From Aralia elata (Eukaryota > Streptophyta > Magnoliopsida > Apiales > Araliaceae), in contig JAVJAP010000349.1 in assembly GCA_034770075.1 (NCBI GenBank), positions 145,556-209,555 on the forward strand: a DNA stretch of 64,000 nucleotides, in the 5' to 3' direction. A model generated the notes under the pieces. It searched no databases. It was not told the origin of the DNA and saw nothing but the letters and a program-made list of their open reading frames with translations. This document shows, in pieces, positions 20,502 to 32,433 of the stretch (its first letter is position 1; the number at the start of each line of letters is the position of its first letter). The position numbers and the translations under genes are program-made.

Positions 20502-22118
20502 GGGACAATCATTTGAAGCGGCGTCAAAACATCTCTAAGGCACAAAAGGAGCAAAATCAGCCGAGGGAGGTGGACGATGGAATAGAATATGTGGTCCAAG
20601 GAAAGTTGTTAGGTTCCGATGTTCGAGATGAAGTCCATGATTCAAAGATAGAAAATACCTGTGAAAGTGAACGACAAAAAGAAATTGAAAAAGACATTGA
20701 AAAAAAGATTGAGTGTGAAAAAGAAAAGTGTGAAATAGAGAATGAAAAGAAACGAGAGAATAAAAAGAATGAGAGTGAAAATAAACGAGAGAAAGAAACA
20801 GTAGAGAGTAAAAGTGAAAAAAGAGAGGAGAGTGAGTTGGAAAGTGAGTTGTATTTTGAAAAGCCAATGACTGTACATTCGTACAAGACGGTGCTTTTGA
20901 ATACTAACAAGATTAACTCTTCTTTGTCTAGTTCTGTTTTGTCTCTTGTATAGGTGATTGAGGATATACCCTGAGCTGTCATTCCATATCAACCAGCTTG
21001 TAGTATTCCCGAGAAGACGGAGGAGTTACCAAGGCGGGTTGGAGAATTGATGAAGTCCAACTTCATCAAAGCGGGTATCGTGGATGAAGTCATTAGTGCA
21101 TGTGCTATTCAGGAGATCATAGTACCTAAGGAAGATAGAATGCCGAGCTTGTTCGTTGATTTTGAGTTGGTAAACAAGTATCAATATTATTTTCTTTGCT
21201 TAGATAATATGTGTGATGAATTGCATAGTACTTATGTTTTGTCTACATTGGGTGATGACCATGTGATGATATTGTCTAGTCAGTTTAGCATGAGAGAGTG
21301 TGATAAATGGGAAATTGTGTTAACATGTGATTTGTATAGGTGGATAGTTATTTCTGTTATATTAACTAATGCATCTAGTATTTTCATGAGTTATTTAAAA
21401 CATGTTTTGCATGCTTCCATGGATAAATTTGTGTTTGGATATTTTGATGGTAAAATCGTCTTTATCATAAACTATGGGGGATATTTGATATTTGTCGAGT
21501 TAGTTTATGAGCATGCGTTATATTCTCATTGTCAATATTCCTACTATCATTTGGTAAATTCTCATTGTCAAAGTGCATATCTTCGTAGAATTTATTCTAG
21601 TGATTATTGTGGGTATTCTTGTTTTCAACGTTTGTACTTGCATGAAACTCATTCTAGGGTTTTTCATTCACATGTTGAGTTAGGTTTTGATGCTAATCAA
21701 TCTTTACATGGCATGTCGTTAATTGATAATGGTATTGATCATGATTCTTCAGTAGAGAAATCTTCATTGCATAATTTTTTATCATTTGGAAATGTCTTTC
21801 CATTAGAGTTGTTATCATTGCATGATTTTGAGAATGTTGTCTTGAATGGGAAAGAATTACTATCATTTGGTATTGAATTGAAAAGTGATTATCATCAGAT
21901 TGGATTGAGATATGGTTTACATACATGTTTAGTTAAATCGTTGGGATTAACTAATGCATTAAAAGTTTTTATGTTAAATCATGTGTTACATTCTTTCATG
22001 GGAAAATTTGCTAATATCTGTATTGATGATACTTCGACTTTTGTTGACACTTGGAAAAATTCTTTGGTATATGTTGAGTTTGATTGTGAGTATCATAAGA
22101 ATGCTAGTGAGTTTTTAT
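20502..22118 (+). pseudogene. C' pol-like frame, part 1: Lys/Glu-rich tail and two degenerate RT-like segments
   Basis: This continues gag with a Lys/Glu-rich low-complexity stretch (20650-20860). A segment aligning with the N-terminal part of Ty3/gypsy RT follows (YQPACSIPEKTEELPRRV). The first RT-like core has LTNASSIFMSYLKHVLHAS and YFDGKIVF where active enzymes have YxDD, and lacks the Asp of the FSKIDL motif. A second RT-like core lies at about 21865-22060: IELKSDYHQIGLRYG, LTNALKVFMLNHVLH, ICIDD. Stops at 20951-20953 (TAG) and about 20972 (TGA) are sense codons in C. It is cut by a solo LTR at 22119. Confidence 0.7.
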
Positions 22119-25100
22119 TGTAACGATCGGGAATTTTAGATTTCCTTGTAACCCGAGTTATGTATGAATAAAATGAATTTTTATTTATATTTATATTATC
22201 ATGTGTTATGTGCTTAAAATTGTGTTGCAACCTAGAAAATATGTATGTGTTAAATTTTACGTGTTGTTGTGTCGTTGGAGTGAATAAATTGATTTTTGCA
22301 AAAATTTGTAAAATTAATATTCCCGGGGTACGTTTCCCGAGGCACTATTCACGAGCACTATTCATGCCCGAATATTTTTGCGTCTCTTTCTATTAATTTT
22401 GTTAAGACGTGTATGCGAATGAATAATTTTTCTAAGTGACAGAAATTTTATTGGAGCTGATATGTGATTTAATCTGTATCTGAAATGTATAATATGGGTG
22501 TTCCGAATAATTGGACAAATCCCATAATAAATATTTTTACGCATCCCAATAATTTATGGGAGTACCCATTTTAATTTTGGGTAGAGTTATTTACCAAATT
22601 TGGTACAAAAGTGGGAGTATTCGGGTATATTTATCTGTATATTTTGATTAATTGGAGAGGTAATTAAGCCTCAACCAATCAGGAGAGAGCATTAATTGTA
22701 TTAGCCAATCACATGAGGGGGAATAAACCGTCACAGGACACTAAGCATGGGATTTTTAACTTCACCAAACATCCTCCTCAATTTGGTTTTCAAGAGCTCG
22801 GGTGAAGTATTTTCTGCATATCAATACATTCCATCTCCTCCTGAAGCACTCACCTTATCCTCCCATCAACTCATCCTCCTTCTCCCTTAAACCATCTGCA
22901 TACTCCTCATTTTTCAAGCAAGGATAGAGAATACAGAGAGAGAGAGAGAGAACTATAGAGAGAGAAGGAAGAAGATTTGAAGAAGAAGCAAGCTACGGGA
23001 AGAAAAAGGGAAGAGGAAGGAGACGCATGAGAGCTAGAGGAAGGGGAAGGAGAATCCTAGTAGCTTCCATAGCAACCTTAGAAGCAAGAGTAAGAGGTAA
23101 ATATCATCTTTCCTCCATTGTTAAAGTTTATGAGTTTTTGAAGCTTTCTTGATGGGTTTTACGTTTCTGGAGATTTTTGGTTGTTATTGTTCATTGTGGT
23201 TGCTTAATATTGTTACCAAGACACCTTCTAAACCATTAATACCTTCAAAGTGAAACAAAAACAAAGAATGATTCGGACCCAAGCTTAAGGAGGAAGATAA
23301 TGGACTGTTTGGACCTTTGGACGATTAGAGGACAGTAAAGCCTTGATGTTGTGATTATTTCAATTGTTTGTTGTTGGAATATTGTACTTCTATCGGTTGT
23401 GAAGATATCCTAATTTGAATGAATCAAAATGATACTAAAATGAAGTCACAGTTGCCATTTGTGTGAGATATTTCATGGTTGCGAAAAACAGAGCATGCAG
23501 TTTATGTTTTAGCTCAGGATTTGGTCATGTTAGTGATTATGGGTCGTCCTGAATTTGTGATATGTTGTAGCCTCGTGTCTTGGGAATTCATAGAATCTGT
23601 AAGGGATCAAATTGATCGAGTATAGGAAGAGTTATAGCAGCTGGAGCGAGGCGAGGTGGCTGTGTCGCGGTTCTGCAGGAACTCCAGTTCGCTACTGCAA
23701 CTGCTACTGCATGGCGCCTGGTCCGGGTCGGGATAGGCCGGACCGGGTCGGGTCAAGCTGAACCGGGTTGGGCCGGATCAGGTCGGACCCAGTAAATTTT
23801 TCCCGCGAGTCTAAAACTTATATTTTTGTACAAAATGATTAGAAACGCTTATATCTGGTTGAAGCCTTATGTGCTTAATTTATACCCGTGTCAACTAAAG
23901 CGATGTTGTCTTAAGGCGTAAATTGAATAAACTGATTGCAAATTACGCTGGGCAGCCGCTCGCTCACCAGGAAGCGAGACCCCCGACTGGGTAAGCGTAG
24001 TGGCAATCAATGTCTTTTAATGATGTGATGACTGTTATGATACTAGTCCTTATGTGACTAATATTTATGGTGATTTTAATGAACTATGTAGGGTATTTTT
24101 GACGGACGATTAACGTCAAGATATTAACGCACGTACAAGGCAAGTTCCTTACTCAACCCTTATTTAATTGTGCAAGTTTTCCTTAACTCATTTATCTATC
24201 GAGCAAGTCTCCTATCTTATTCAAGTTATTATTGTGCAAGCTTACTTACCCTACTCAAATTTATATTCGAGCAAATATTATTTATTGGGCAAGCTTTTTG
24301 AGTTTCTTGACTCCGTTCAAGTTACTTATCGATTTAGCAATTATTGTGCTAGTATTCATACTTTTATTCAACTACTGTAATGAAAGCCCATTTCAAGCAG
24401 TGTTATATACTGTGTGATTCCAAAGATTATGAATTGTTATTCATTCAAGATATTATTGATGTTATTATACATGTTGTTGAACCTTAAAGTTCTTTATTCC
24501 ATAAACTGTTTGAAAGTTATGTCAAAGCTAATTACTTCAGCTAGACACTTATTGATTTGTTTATTGAAGTGAGGTTAAGTCCTCTAACTATTATTGTTGT
24601 TAAGTAAAGTTGTCCGATCAAATTGCTTTGGTCCGGACTCTCATGTAAAGCTGAGAAGAACAACCCTCATAGTAGGGGAAATTATATAAACGTCGGGAAC
24701 CGACACGCGCGTAAATGGAAAATGTAAGGATTATGCATAACGCCAGGTACTCTAGGCTGATCACCTATTGTACCAGTTTTGTGGATTATCGGATGAATTT
24801 CCAGTAATTCTACAATAGAGTTCTGTGCCTTGGTGCTTACTCAGTATTGAATAGTCTCTTTCTTTGGGAAACTTTGAAATCCTTCGGTCCTTAGCGGCTA
24901 CTATAACGGTGATGAAAGAAGTCATTTATTTCCTTGTGTTATCTAAATTTTTACTCCTGTGAGCTATAAAGTCATTCATGTGATTATTCACTGCAATAAT
25001 ACTTGCGGGGCAAATTTGTTGCTCACCCTTGCTTTCCTTAAAACATTTCAGCTAGTGCGGCACGTGGCGAGAGCTCAGGAAAAGATAAGGGAAAGGGGAA

Positions 25101-25341
25101 AGCTACTGATTAGTGTATTTTGTTGTTCTAGAATTATCGTTTGTATTAAGACATATTTACCCTTTTGTATTATGTTATTTTTGTAATAGTATTGGTTTCG
25201 AGACTTGAGACAGGTTTATTTATGTTATATCAATGTAAATATTCCTTTATTCCGTTATAAGTTATCGATTGTATAATTCTTGTGTTAGATAGTGATGAAC
25301 CAGGTCCGTGGCTCAGGTGACCCGGATTTGGGGGCGTCACA
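22119..25341 (+). mobile_element. Solo LTR E (Tekay-like Ty3/gypsy)
   Basis: 3223 bp from TGTAACGATCGGG to GGGGGCGTCACA, flanked by TTTAT at 22114-22118 and 25342-25346. The end matches the LTR of D (TTTGGGGGCGTCACA), and several internal words are shared, such as the AAAGATAAGGGAAAGGGGAA stretch near 25080. It has a (GA)n run at about 22937-22951 and a GC-rich repeat stretch at 23640-23790 (GGTCGG/CCGGGTCGG words). Open frames inside are short and unconvincing. It splits the C' pol-like frame. Confidence 0.85.
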
Positions 25342-25346
25342 TTTAT

Positions 25347-26436
25347 CTTGTGGTGTTGGTTTTGATCTTTCAATTCCATTGATGTCGTTATCTGATGTTG
25401 CATTGGTTAATGTCGACGGGAAGGGAAAGGTTAGTTTTGTTGTGCAGGTTCAAGATGGGTTCGTACTCATCAAGGGGGAAAATATGGATCAATGTGCACA
25501 TCAAATGGAACAATGCGTGGAAAGTCTAAAGGGAAGTGTTTTGGATTTTGTTTTAGTAGACTTTGCATGTGATTTTGAGTTATTTGATTTCTTTGTGATT
25601 AAACAAAAGGAACTTGTTGATTTGTTTTGTTTTGTGTTTAATCCAGGAATTCAAAGGTGCTTGCAAATGCAACGTATTAAGTTTCAAATTTTGACATTTG
25701 ATCCGGGTGCATTGAAGTGTATGTTAGTGCGAATGGTCGAGATCATAAGGTTTACTTTTGATCCGGGAACTCGTCATTGGGAGTATTTGCGAATACGCGA
25801 GTTCATCACGTTGGTTTTTGATCCGGGAATTCGTGGATGGAAGTTGATGAAGTGTGAAGGGTTCTACATGCTGATATTTGATCTAGGAGGATATAGGACT
25901 TTTCATAGTTTTATTTGTTTTTATTTTACTATATATGCATTTGATTTCTTAGGTAGAAATTTTGATTGCATGTTAGTTTTAGTTGCTTATTTAGTTTGTT
26001 TTGGTATAGTTAATACTTTGGAAGTGTCTGGAATACGTGTGGGAGAGCATCGTATTGATGTGGACAAGATCGTGCGTAAAGGAGTTCGAAAATTTGAGTT
26101 TCCAAGTTGTGATACAAGGAGCTTGCAGGGTGTTATGCTGATTCAATCACTGCTTGGAAAGAGATGTCTACAAGTTGTTCATGTTGATACGTCGGAGTTG
26201 CCAGATGTTGCTATGTTCTTTGCAGGAGTTGGAGTTTTTGATGATTACTTTCATTACTTTACTTGCATTGTTGATATTGCTTATATATTTCGTTTGTAAG
26301 GTGAGTTTTGGGATTATGATTTGTTTGATGCTATTAACTTAATTTGTTTTTATGTAGGATCAGATTTATGGGTAAATCTTTTTCAAGAGGAGGGGATGTC
26401 AGATTTGAGGACAAATCCTTTTCAAGAGAAGGGGAA
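25347..26436 (+). pseudogene. C' pol-like frame, part 2: iterated integrase-tail-like motif
   Basis: This is the same frame as part 1, after the solo LTR. A hydrophobic region (VLDFVLVDFACDFELFDFFV) leads into about five 20-residue units starting FNPG or FDPG (about 25640-25900). Their pattern resembles the FxPGDxVWxHLRKxRFP segment of Ty3/gypsy integrase C-termini. Then come VRKFEFPSCDTRS and a region of unknown nature. A TAA at 26297-26299 is a Gln codon in C. The end, NLFQEEGMSDLRTNPFQEKG, spans a doubled polypurine tract running into the 3' LTR. No integrase HHCC or DDE core is seen. Confidence 0.65.
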
Positions 26437-27795
26437 TGATGTGATCCTGACCAGGCTCGCATCAAGCGTCATCGGCTCTGCTCAAGCTTCGAGGGTTCAA
26501 CAAATGAGTTCATGTAATTGGGCTAGAATCTACTCAAGGATGCTTATATTGGAGCTCAATTCATATGAACATTTGGGAGAGAGTCATTCATGTGATTTGG
26601 AATTGCTAGATACGATCTATGTAGTAAGACCAAATCAATGCAAGTCAAGTATTCGAGATAGTGTTCGTCATGTTCGTTGGTATCGTCTAATCATTAATGA
26701 AGATATGTGTCAATTAATGCAAGGATTAGCGTTCTTACGACGTTATGGATGTCCAAGAAAGCTGAAGAAGTTATGTTATATCATGGGACAACACGAGGTT
26801 GGACTGCACGGAAAACAAACTCAGAAGTTGGGATTCAGGTTTCTCGCCCCGGCGAGAATCGCAGGCTTATTTTTCTCGCCCCGGCGAGAACTCCTCTTGA
26901 TATTTTCGCCCCAGCCCAAACTGAAGCCACCCCGGCGAAGACCTCTCTGGCCATTCTCGCCCCGGCGAGGATTCTAGTTCACATTTTCTCGCCCCGGCGA
27001 GAACAGGCGAATTAGCCTGACACGTTTTTTGAGGCACGCGGTTTTTGGCAGATTTCTTCTTTTATTTTAGGGATTTACATATCTTTTAGATTTTTATTGT
27101 AATTAGGATATTTATTAGATATGATTTGTTTTCCATATTAATTAGTTAGGTAGAATTTGATTTCCAATTGGATTTCTATTCCTTTTAGGATTTAGGGTTT
27201 TTTAGGGTTTTATTCTATTAGTATAAATAGAATACATGGCTTATGTAAGGAGACAACACTTTTTGATTAATGAAATTATTGTGAGATTCTTCTCATCTTT
27301 TGGTTCTTTAAGAATTCCTAGACTATTTTCTTAGTTTTCTTAAGATTCAATTATCAACTTATCATACAACAAATCACAGTTGTGCGTGGCGTTATTCTAC
27401 CACATCATTCAATCATACGGAGATTATCGTTTGAATTAAACGAGGGTCCAAGTATTGTTGGTGTTTCATCCTTCATACATTCAAATTGCTTGATCGACTA
27501 TTCCAAGGTTTATCGTCTATATTCAGGCGAGGGATTAAGGATTCGAACGAGTTCCACCTTCTTTTTTTTGTTTTTTTTTTGTTAACCGTGGGTTTCCCGG
27601 ACGTAACCGGACTAATCCCGCCGAACCCGGGTCAGCCTTTTCATACGGGTTTGCACCCGCGTCCCCGTGGCCACAGCGGAGCATTTATTAGTGCCCCTCC
27701 AAGTGTTGCTAGTGGGATCGACTCCCACTAGCAACACTTGCTGGAAACGATCCGGGCGACGACCACCTCACGCAAGCGTGCCGTTGAGTCTATCA
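26437..27795 (+). repeat. 3' LTR of C', with a SINE insertion
   Basis: 1359 bp from TGATGTGATCCTG to TTGAGTCTATCA. It is about 175 bp longer than the 5' LTR because of an insertion at 27561-27735. Preceded by the polypurine tract TTCAAGAGAAGGGGAA. TATA at 27222-27229. Confidence 0.85.
27561..27735 (-). mobile_element. SINE-like insertion ending in a hairpin
   Basis: Read on the minus strand it has GGGTTCGGCGGGATTAGTCC, then CGGGAAACCCACGGTTAAC and an A-rich tail. This is the familiar 3' half of plant tRNA-derived SINEs. Its 5' end merges into an 18-bp perfect inverted repeat (27700-27717 with 27723-27740, loop TCGAC). It is absent from the other three C-family LTRs. I see no clean target duplication. 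Confidence 0.6.
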
Positions 27796-28449
27796 ATATA
27801 TATGTGCATGTACGCTAATCAAGATGAGACAAATAATAACAAACCCCTCAAAGAAATCATATTAAGCCCTAAACATTCAAAGATATTTGGAATATCGAAC
27901 GTCGCCTTCTAACATGGTAAAACAATAGAGTATTAAATATTTAATATGAGTTTGTTGTGTCACCACAAGGCAAGTATTAAATATTTAAGATGTTGCCTTA
28001 TCACATTTGATACTTATTAAGGAATTGAACATTACTGTTTTGTTGTGTCACCACAAGGACTGTATTTTTCTCTTCACATATATGGAAGTGCTAGGTTGGA
28101 CTTAACTTGGATAATTTTGATTCGGATGTGTCACCACTTAATCAAAATAATCTAAGAGGCAAAATACAAGGAGTTACACAGTGATGTAATTGACAATAAT
28201 TGTCTACCTATTTATTTATATATCGTTTGTGTGTCACCACAAGGCTATATACATTTGAAATGGGATCCTTATTCTCACTAGCAAATCTTTAATTAAATTT
28301 GCCGAAATATATAGGGAGAGTAATATAGTTTGATGAAAAATAGTGGGAGATACCAATTTCAATTAAGACCTAATTTATTTTGGTAATTAATAAAATGAAT
28401 GTATGCTAAAATGTTGTTAAATTACAAATTCATTTAACAGAATTTTACA
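27796..28449 (+). other. B' leader, part 2
   Basis: This is the copia leader resuming after C'. It contains repeated GTGTCACCACAAGG words at about 27957, 28046, 28128 and 28231, also present in copy B at 33833-34122. They lie in AT-rich non-coding DNA and may mark packaging or structured RNA; this is inference. Confidence 0.5.
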
Positions 28450-29800
28450 ATGTCTAATTCACTATCACTGCGTAGCATATTAGATGCTAAGAAACCGGAC
28501 CGAACTACACGGACTGGTTAAGGTATCTGAGACTAGTTCTCAAGGCTGAAAAAGCTATCTTATGTCCTTAATACGCCTATCCCTGCAATGGTTGCAGACA
28601 ATGCCTTTGAAGAAGAGAATGTTACTTTTAGAAAGTGGCAAGATGATGCACAATTGGCTCAATACATCATGCTCGCATCCCTGAGTAACAAGCTTCAGCG
28701 TCAGATGAAACTGTAGATGCTCCTACTATACTCATGCACCTTCAAGAAGTTGAATGGTAAGGAAAGTAGGACTATTAGATATCAGATATCTAAGGAGCTC
28801 TTCCGATCTAGAGTGACCGATGGCACTACAGTACAGACACATGTCCTCAAAATGATCAATTTGATTGAACAATTGGGACAACATGGTTTTGTAATGGATG
28901 GAGAGTTGATCCAAAATTTGATCTTGCAATCACTTCCGGACTCTTTCTCACAATTTGTTGTGAATTTTCACATGAACAAGCTAGATGTCAGCATGCCTGA
29001 GTTGCTTAAACATGTTAAAAACTGTAAAGAGACACTTCCCAACCAAGAAAGACCGAGTCTTAGTAGTAGATGATACTTCCAAGAAAAGGAAGCGGGCCAA
29101 AGGATCTTCTGAAAAGAAGAAGAATCAAAGAAGGAAAAAGGAAGGGCAATAATTAAGGACACTAAGAATAAAACTGATGCAGATAGCAAAGGAGTTTGCT
29201 TCCACTGCAATAAGCCTGAACACTGGAAATAAAACTGTAAGAAGCATCTTGCAGTGGCTAACCAGAAGAAGCTTAGTTAAGCTTCAGTTACAGATATAGG
29301 TTTGTTCATGATTGAAATAAATCTTTCTGTAAGTCAAGGTTCTACTTGGGTATTGGATACCGGCTATAGTTCTCATGTATGCAATCCAATACAGAGACTA
29401 AGCAGAAGTAGAAAGCTAAACAAAGTGTAAGTAATCTTACGTGTGGGGATGGAGCAATGGTTGCTGCATTAGCCGTAGGAACTTATAATTTAACGTTGCC
29501 TACGAGCAAGTCTATTAAGTTAATAAGTTGTTATTATGTTCCAGTTCTCTTTAGAAACATTATTGCTTTCGTTGTTGGACAAGGAAGGTTCTGGTATTAT
29601 ATTTAAGAACAATTGTTGTTCTATTTATAATGATAATATTTTATTTGAAACTGGAAGATTACTTGATGGACGTCGTATTCTTGACTTACATGAAAATAAT
29701 TTTGCAAATTGAATAAACTAGTAAAAGAAAAGAAGATAGTCATTCAAAGAGTTGAATATGTGTATTTGATGAAATACAAGTCTGAATCATTTGAAACAGT
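28450..29800 (+). pseudogene. B' copia gag and protease remnant
   Basis: It starts at ATG 28450 (MSNSLSLRSILD). It has a typical copia gag (UBN2 type): FRKWQDDAQLAQYIMLAS, RTIRYQISKELFRSR, LILQSLPDSFSQFVV. A zinc knuckle is at about 29193-29235 (CFHC...HW, then a stop before NC), and a protease with STWVLDTGYSSHV near 29338. Multiple frameshifts and stops begin within the first 20 codons. The frame decays beyond about 29800, where homology to copy B ends. Integrase, RT and RNase H are missing. Confidence 0.8.
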
Positions 29801-29859
29801 TAGAATGGAGCAAAAAGGAGTTAAAACGAGTTCGTAGTAATGATTTTTGTAAAGCTTGT

Positions 29860-30621
29860 CAAGAACTCGAAGAACAGAGTATGAACTTTACACTTTGGCT
29901 TAAGATTTAGCCATGTTAATGTTTATGAGTAATTCTAAATTTTTGATATGTTGTAGCCCCATAAGTTAGAGTCCATAGAGTCCGAAATGGACCAATTTGA
30001 ACGTGTATTGAAGGAATTATGGAGGTTGGAGTGGTCGGAGGTCAGAGTCGCGAACTGGGAGCAAACCCAGAATCCGGCTACTGAAGAGTGACGTTGCAGC
30101 GTCACTCATAAGCCCTGCAGCTCACGCCGCAGCAAGGGGCAAGACGGGAAAAGATCGGGACTCACGCCGTAGCATGAGACCCAAGCTCTAAGGCTCACGC
30201 CGTAGCGTGAAGCCCTATTATGGGAAAAACACGGGACTCACGCCGCAGCGTGAGGTCCAACTCTAAGGCTTGGCGCTGTAGTACTAGTGCCGTGTCCAGC
30301 CTGGGTTGGGTCGGTCAGACCGGATCGGGTCGGGGTCGGACCTAATGAACTCTTTTCAGCGGGAATTGTCTATGCCATTTGTTTCGGCTAGACACGTACA
30401 TGTTATTACTTTAAAAGCTATCCAAACCGATTGTTGGTATACATTCTTGGACTGAGAGAGTAACCCTTATTTAGGGGATTTTAATGTGTCGGTTGTCCGA
30501 TGCAGTCAGAGTTAAATGTTATGCATATACATAGGGTACGAGAGGCTGATCCCCTCGAGTACTACTGACGGACCAGGCGTTTAAAAGGGTTAGTTGAATG
30601 ACTGATCCTTTGGCCAAATAG
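29860..30621 (+). mobile_element. Tekay-like LTR fragment F, left part
   Basis: This resembles the middle of solo LTR E from about 23490 (AACAGAGTATG, TTTGATATGTTGTAGCCCC) but is diverged. It lacks the LTR 5' end. It carries repeated GACTCACGCCGTAGCRTGAG dyad words (about 30060-30300). It is split at 30621 by copia B, with AATAG duplicated, and continues at 59250. The exact left boundary is unclear (29800-29885). Confidence 0.6.
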
Positions 30622-32420
30622 TGAAAGTAGTATGCACACAAGCCAATCATATTTGATATGATGTAGCATATACTTTGTAATCTTATTCGGTTGTTAAAGG
30701 CATTTTACTTTATCTAAATGGTGCTGTTATATTAAATGTGATAAACCCATAGTTTTGAGCAATGCTTTTAGAATCATGATGGTGATCATGCTAATGAGAT
30801 CTAAATTCTAGATAGCTCATAAACTAAAATTGTTCCTAATCGATGGATTACTAAAAAGGGGATTAATGAATCCGGATAGATTAGTACATACGTTGCTTGC
30901 TCTTATAAAGAGGATGATTGATCTCATAATCATTTGTGTGGAGACACTAAAGCAAGTATGTAGGTGCTTATTAGAGAATAAGTTCACTAAACGTGGCTCG
31001 CTAAGGAATACCTAATGGAGTTTTACTCGCCTGTCAATAGGAATTCCTCTAGTGATAGTAGTACAAGTGATCCTTGGACTTGAGATCATCATAGTATCTT
31101 GTGTATGATGAGTTATACTTTGACATTTCCCTTAAGACCTTTAGGGTATAACAAAGGGTATGATTGGGTATAATAAGTTGTACATGGAAATAGGTGAATG
31201 GTCAACAAAGAATCTACCACTTCTAGTAAAAGGAGAGAATGTCCTATGTGATTCGATAAATGACGACTCAGAAGTCTTTGGCCAAAGCAGAATGAAATTA
31301 GAAAGGAGTTTCTAATTTGCATTAATCAGAGTTGCGCATTTGAGAATCGAAATACATATAATTAAATAAAATAAGACTTGACAGTAATTCCATGTCTTAT
31401 ATTTAATTGGGACATTGTATGGTAGAAGGATTGAATTGTACGGTAACTATTCACTGAAAGGTTCTTTTGTGATTAATGTTGAAATCTTAATTATCTGGAA
31501 AGTCGTTGATCGCTAAGGGGGCTTACCCTTATTGTAGAATAAATATTATTTATTTAAATGAATTAAATAGTTTAATTTGTTTATTTAAATAAGATTAGAA
31601 TTGTTCTAATTGATTTATTCACAACCAGTTTAATATGGAGAACCTAAAGGGTCACACCGCAAAAGAAAAATATTTATTTAAGAAGTAAATGGCATAATTG
31701 TAATAATAAGTTAAGTGTATTTAATTTAATCTATGGAGATAGAATAAATTAAATAGCTTAATATTTATTATTTAATATTTTAGAAATATTAAATATAAAT
31801 TAATAAGAGGAGTCTTATTATTATTATTACTATTACTATTATTTAATTCCTAATAGGGATTGGGAATTAATTAATAGAAGTACTCTCCCATGAATTCCTA
31901 ATTGGATTAGGAGCATAATTAATTAAAGGAGTTTAATTATAATAGAAACTCTAATCTTAAATAGTTTAGGGAAGAGTTATTCCTACATCTATAAATAAGA
32001 GGAGTCTTATCATAGATTAGGGTTACACACTCTTGCATTAGATTGTGGAGAGTACTTACAATTTCTATACAGATAGAAACTAGGGTTTTGCCAACACCCA
32101 TCTTCTTGAACAACTATTATTCCTTGGTGGATCACCTCTAGAGGCCAAACACTTGGGTGGCCAACGTTGATCAAAGGAAAGAATTTAATCGGTGGAATTC
32201 AAAGAGAACGCGAATGAATTGGAGGTGAACTTGTACCCGAGGAAGCACGGTTCTACGAGGGTATAATTTCTTAATCTCTATCTCTTTCGTTAATTGATAA
32301 TTGAGCACAAGGAAAGATCATGGTGATGGTTTGTATGAAAAATTTTAAAATCCGTTTTATCGCGCTTCCGCACTATTAATGTACTTTGATTGCATGTTCG
32401 CGTTATATACAAACCTAACA
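30622..32420 (+). repeat. 5' LTR of copia B
   Basis: 1799 bp, TGAAAGTAGTATGCAC to CAAACCTAACA. TATA box at 31990-31997. Matches the B' LTR parts, the split 3' LTR of B and the inverted solo LTR at 18666-20496. Confidence 0.9.
31990..31997 (+). promoter_or_regulatory. TATA box of copia B 5' LTR
   Basis: TATAAATA followed by AGAGGAGTCTTATC, conserved in all LTR copies of this family in the window. Confidence 0.6.
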
Positions 32421-32421
32421 G

Positions 32422-32433
32422 TGGTATCAGGGC
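32422..32433 (+). other. Primer-binding site of copia B
   Basis: TGGTATCAGGGC lies one base after the LTR. It is tRNA-Met type with one mismatch relative to B' (AGAGC). Confidence 0.75.

Larger units (their letters stand above)
16473..27795 (+). mobile_element. Element C' (Ty3/gypsy-derived, non-autonomous)
   Basis: LTRs are 16473-17660 and 26437-27795, with TG...CA ends. The target duplication ATATA is at 16468-16472 and 27796-27800, within the microsatellite. The interior has a tRNA-Met-type primer site, a gag-like frame and a long pol-like frame. These are split by a copia solo LTR (18666-20496) and a Tekay-like solo LTR (22119-25341). It belongs to the same family as C at 37924-57567. 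Confidence 0.85.

Noticed and set aside
20535..20992. Long minus-strand Phe/Ser-rich frames.
   Set aside because: They mirror the Lys/Glu-rich low-complexity coding of the plus strand; composition, not a gene.
21700..22060. YxDD-like ICIDD in the second RT-like core as evidence of an active RT.
   Set aside because: The rest of the palm, including the first catalytic Asp, is missing or changed (IELKSDYHQI), and C reads ICFDD after a stop, so activity is unlikely.
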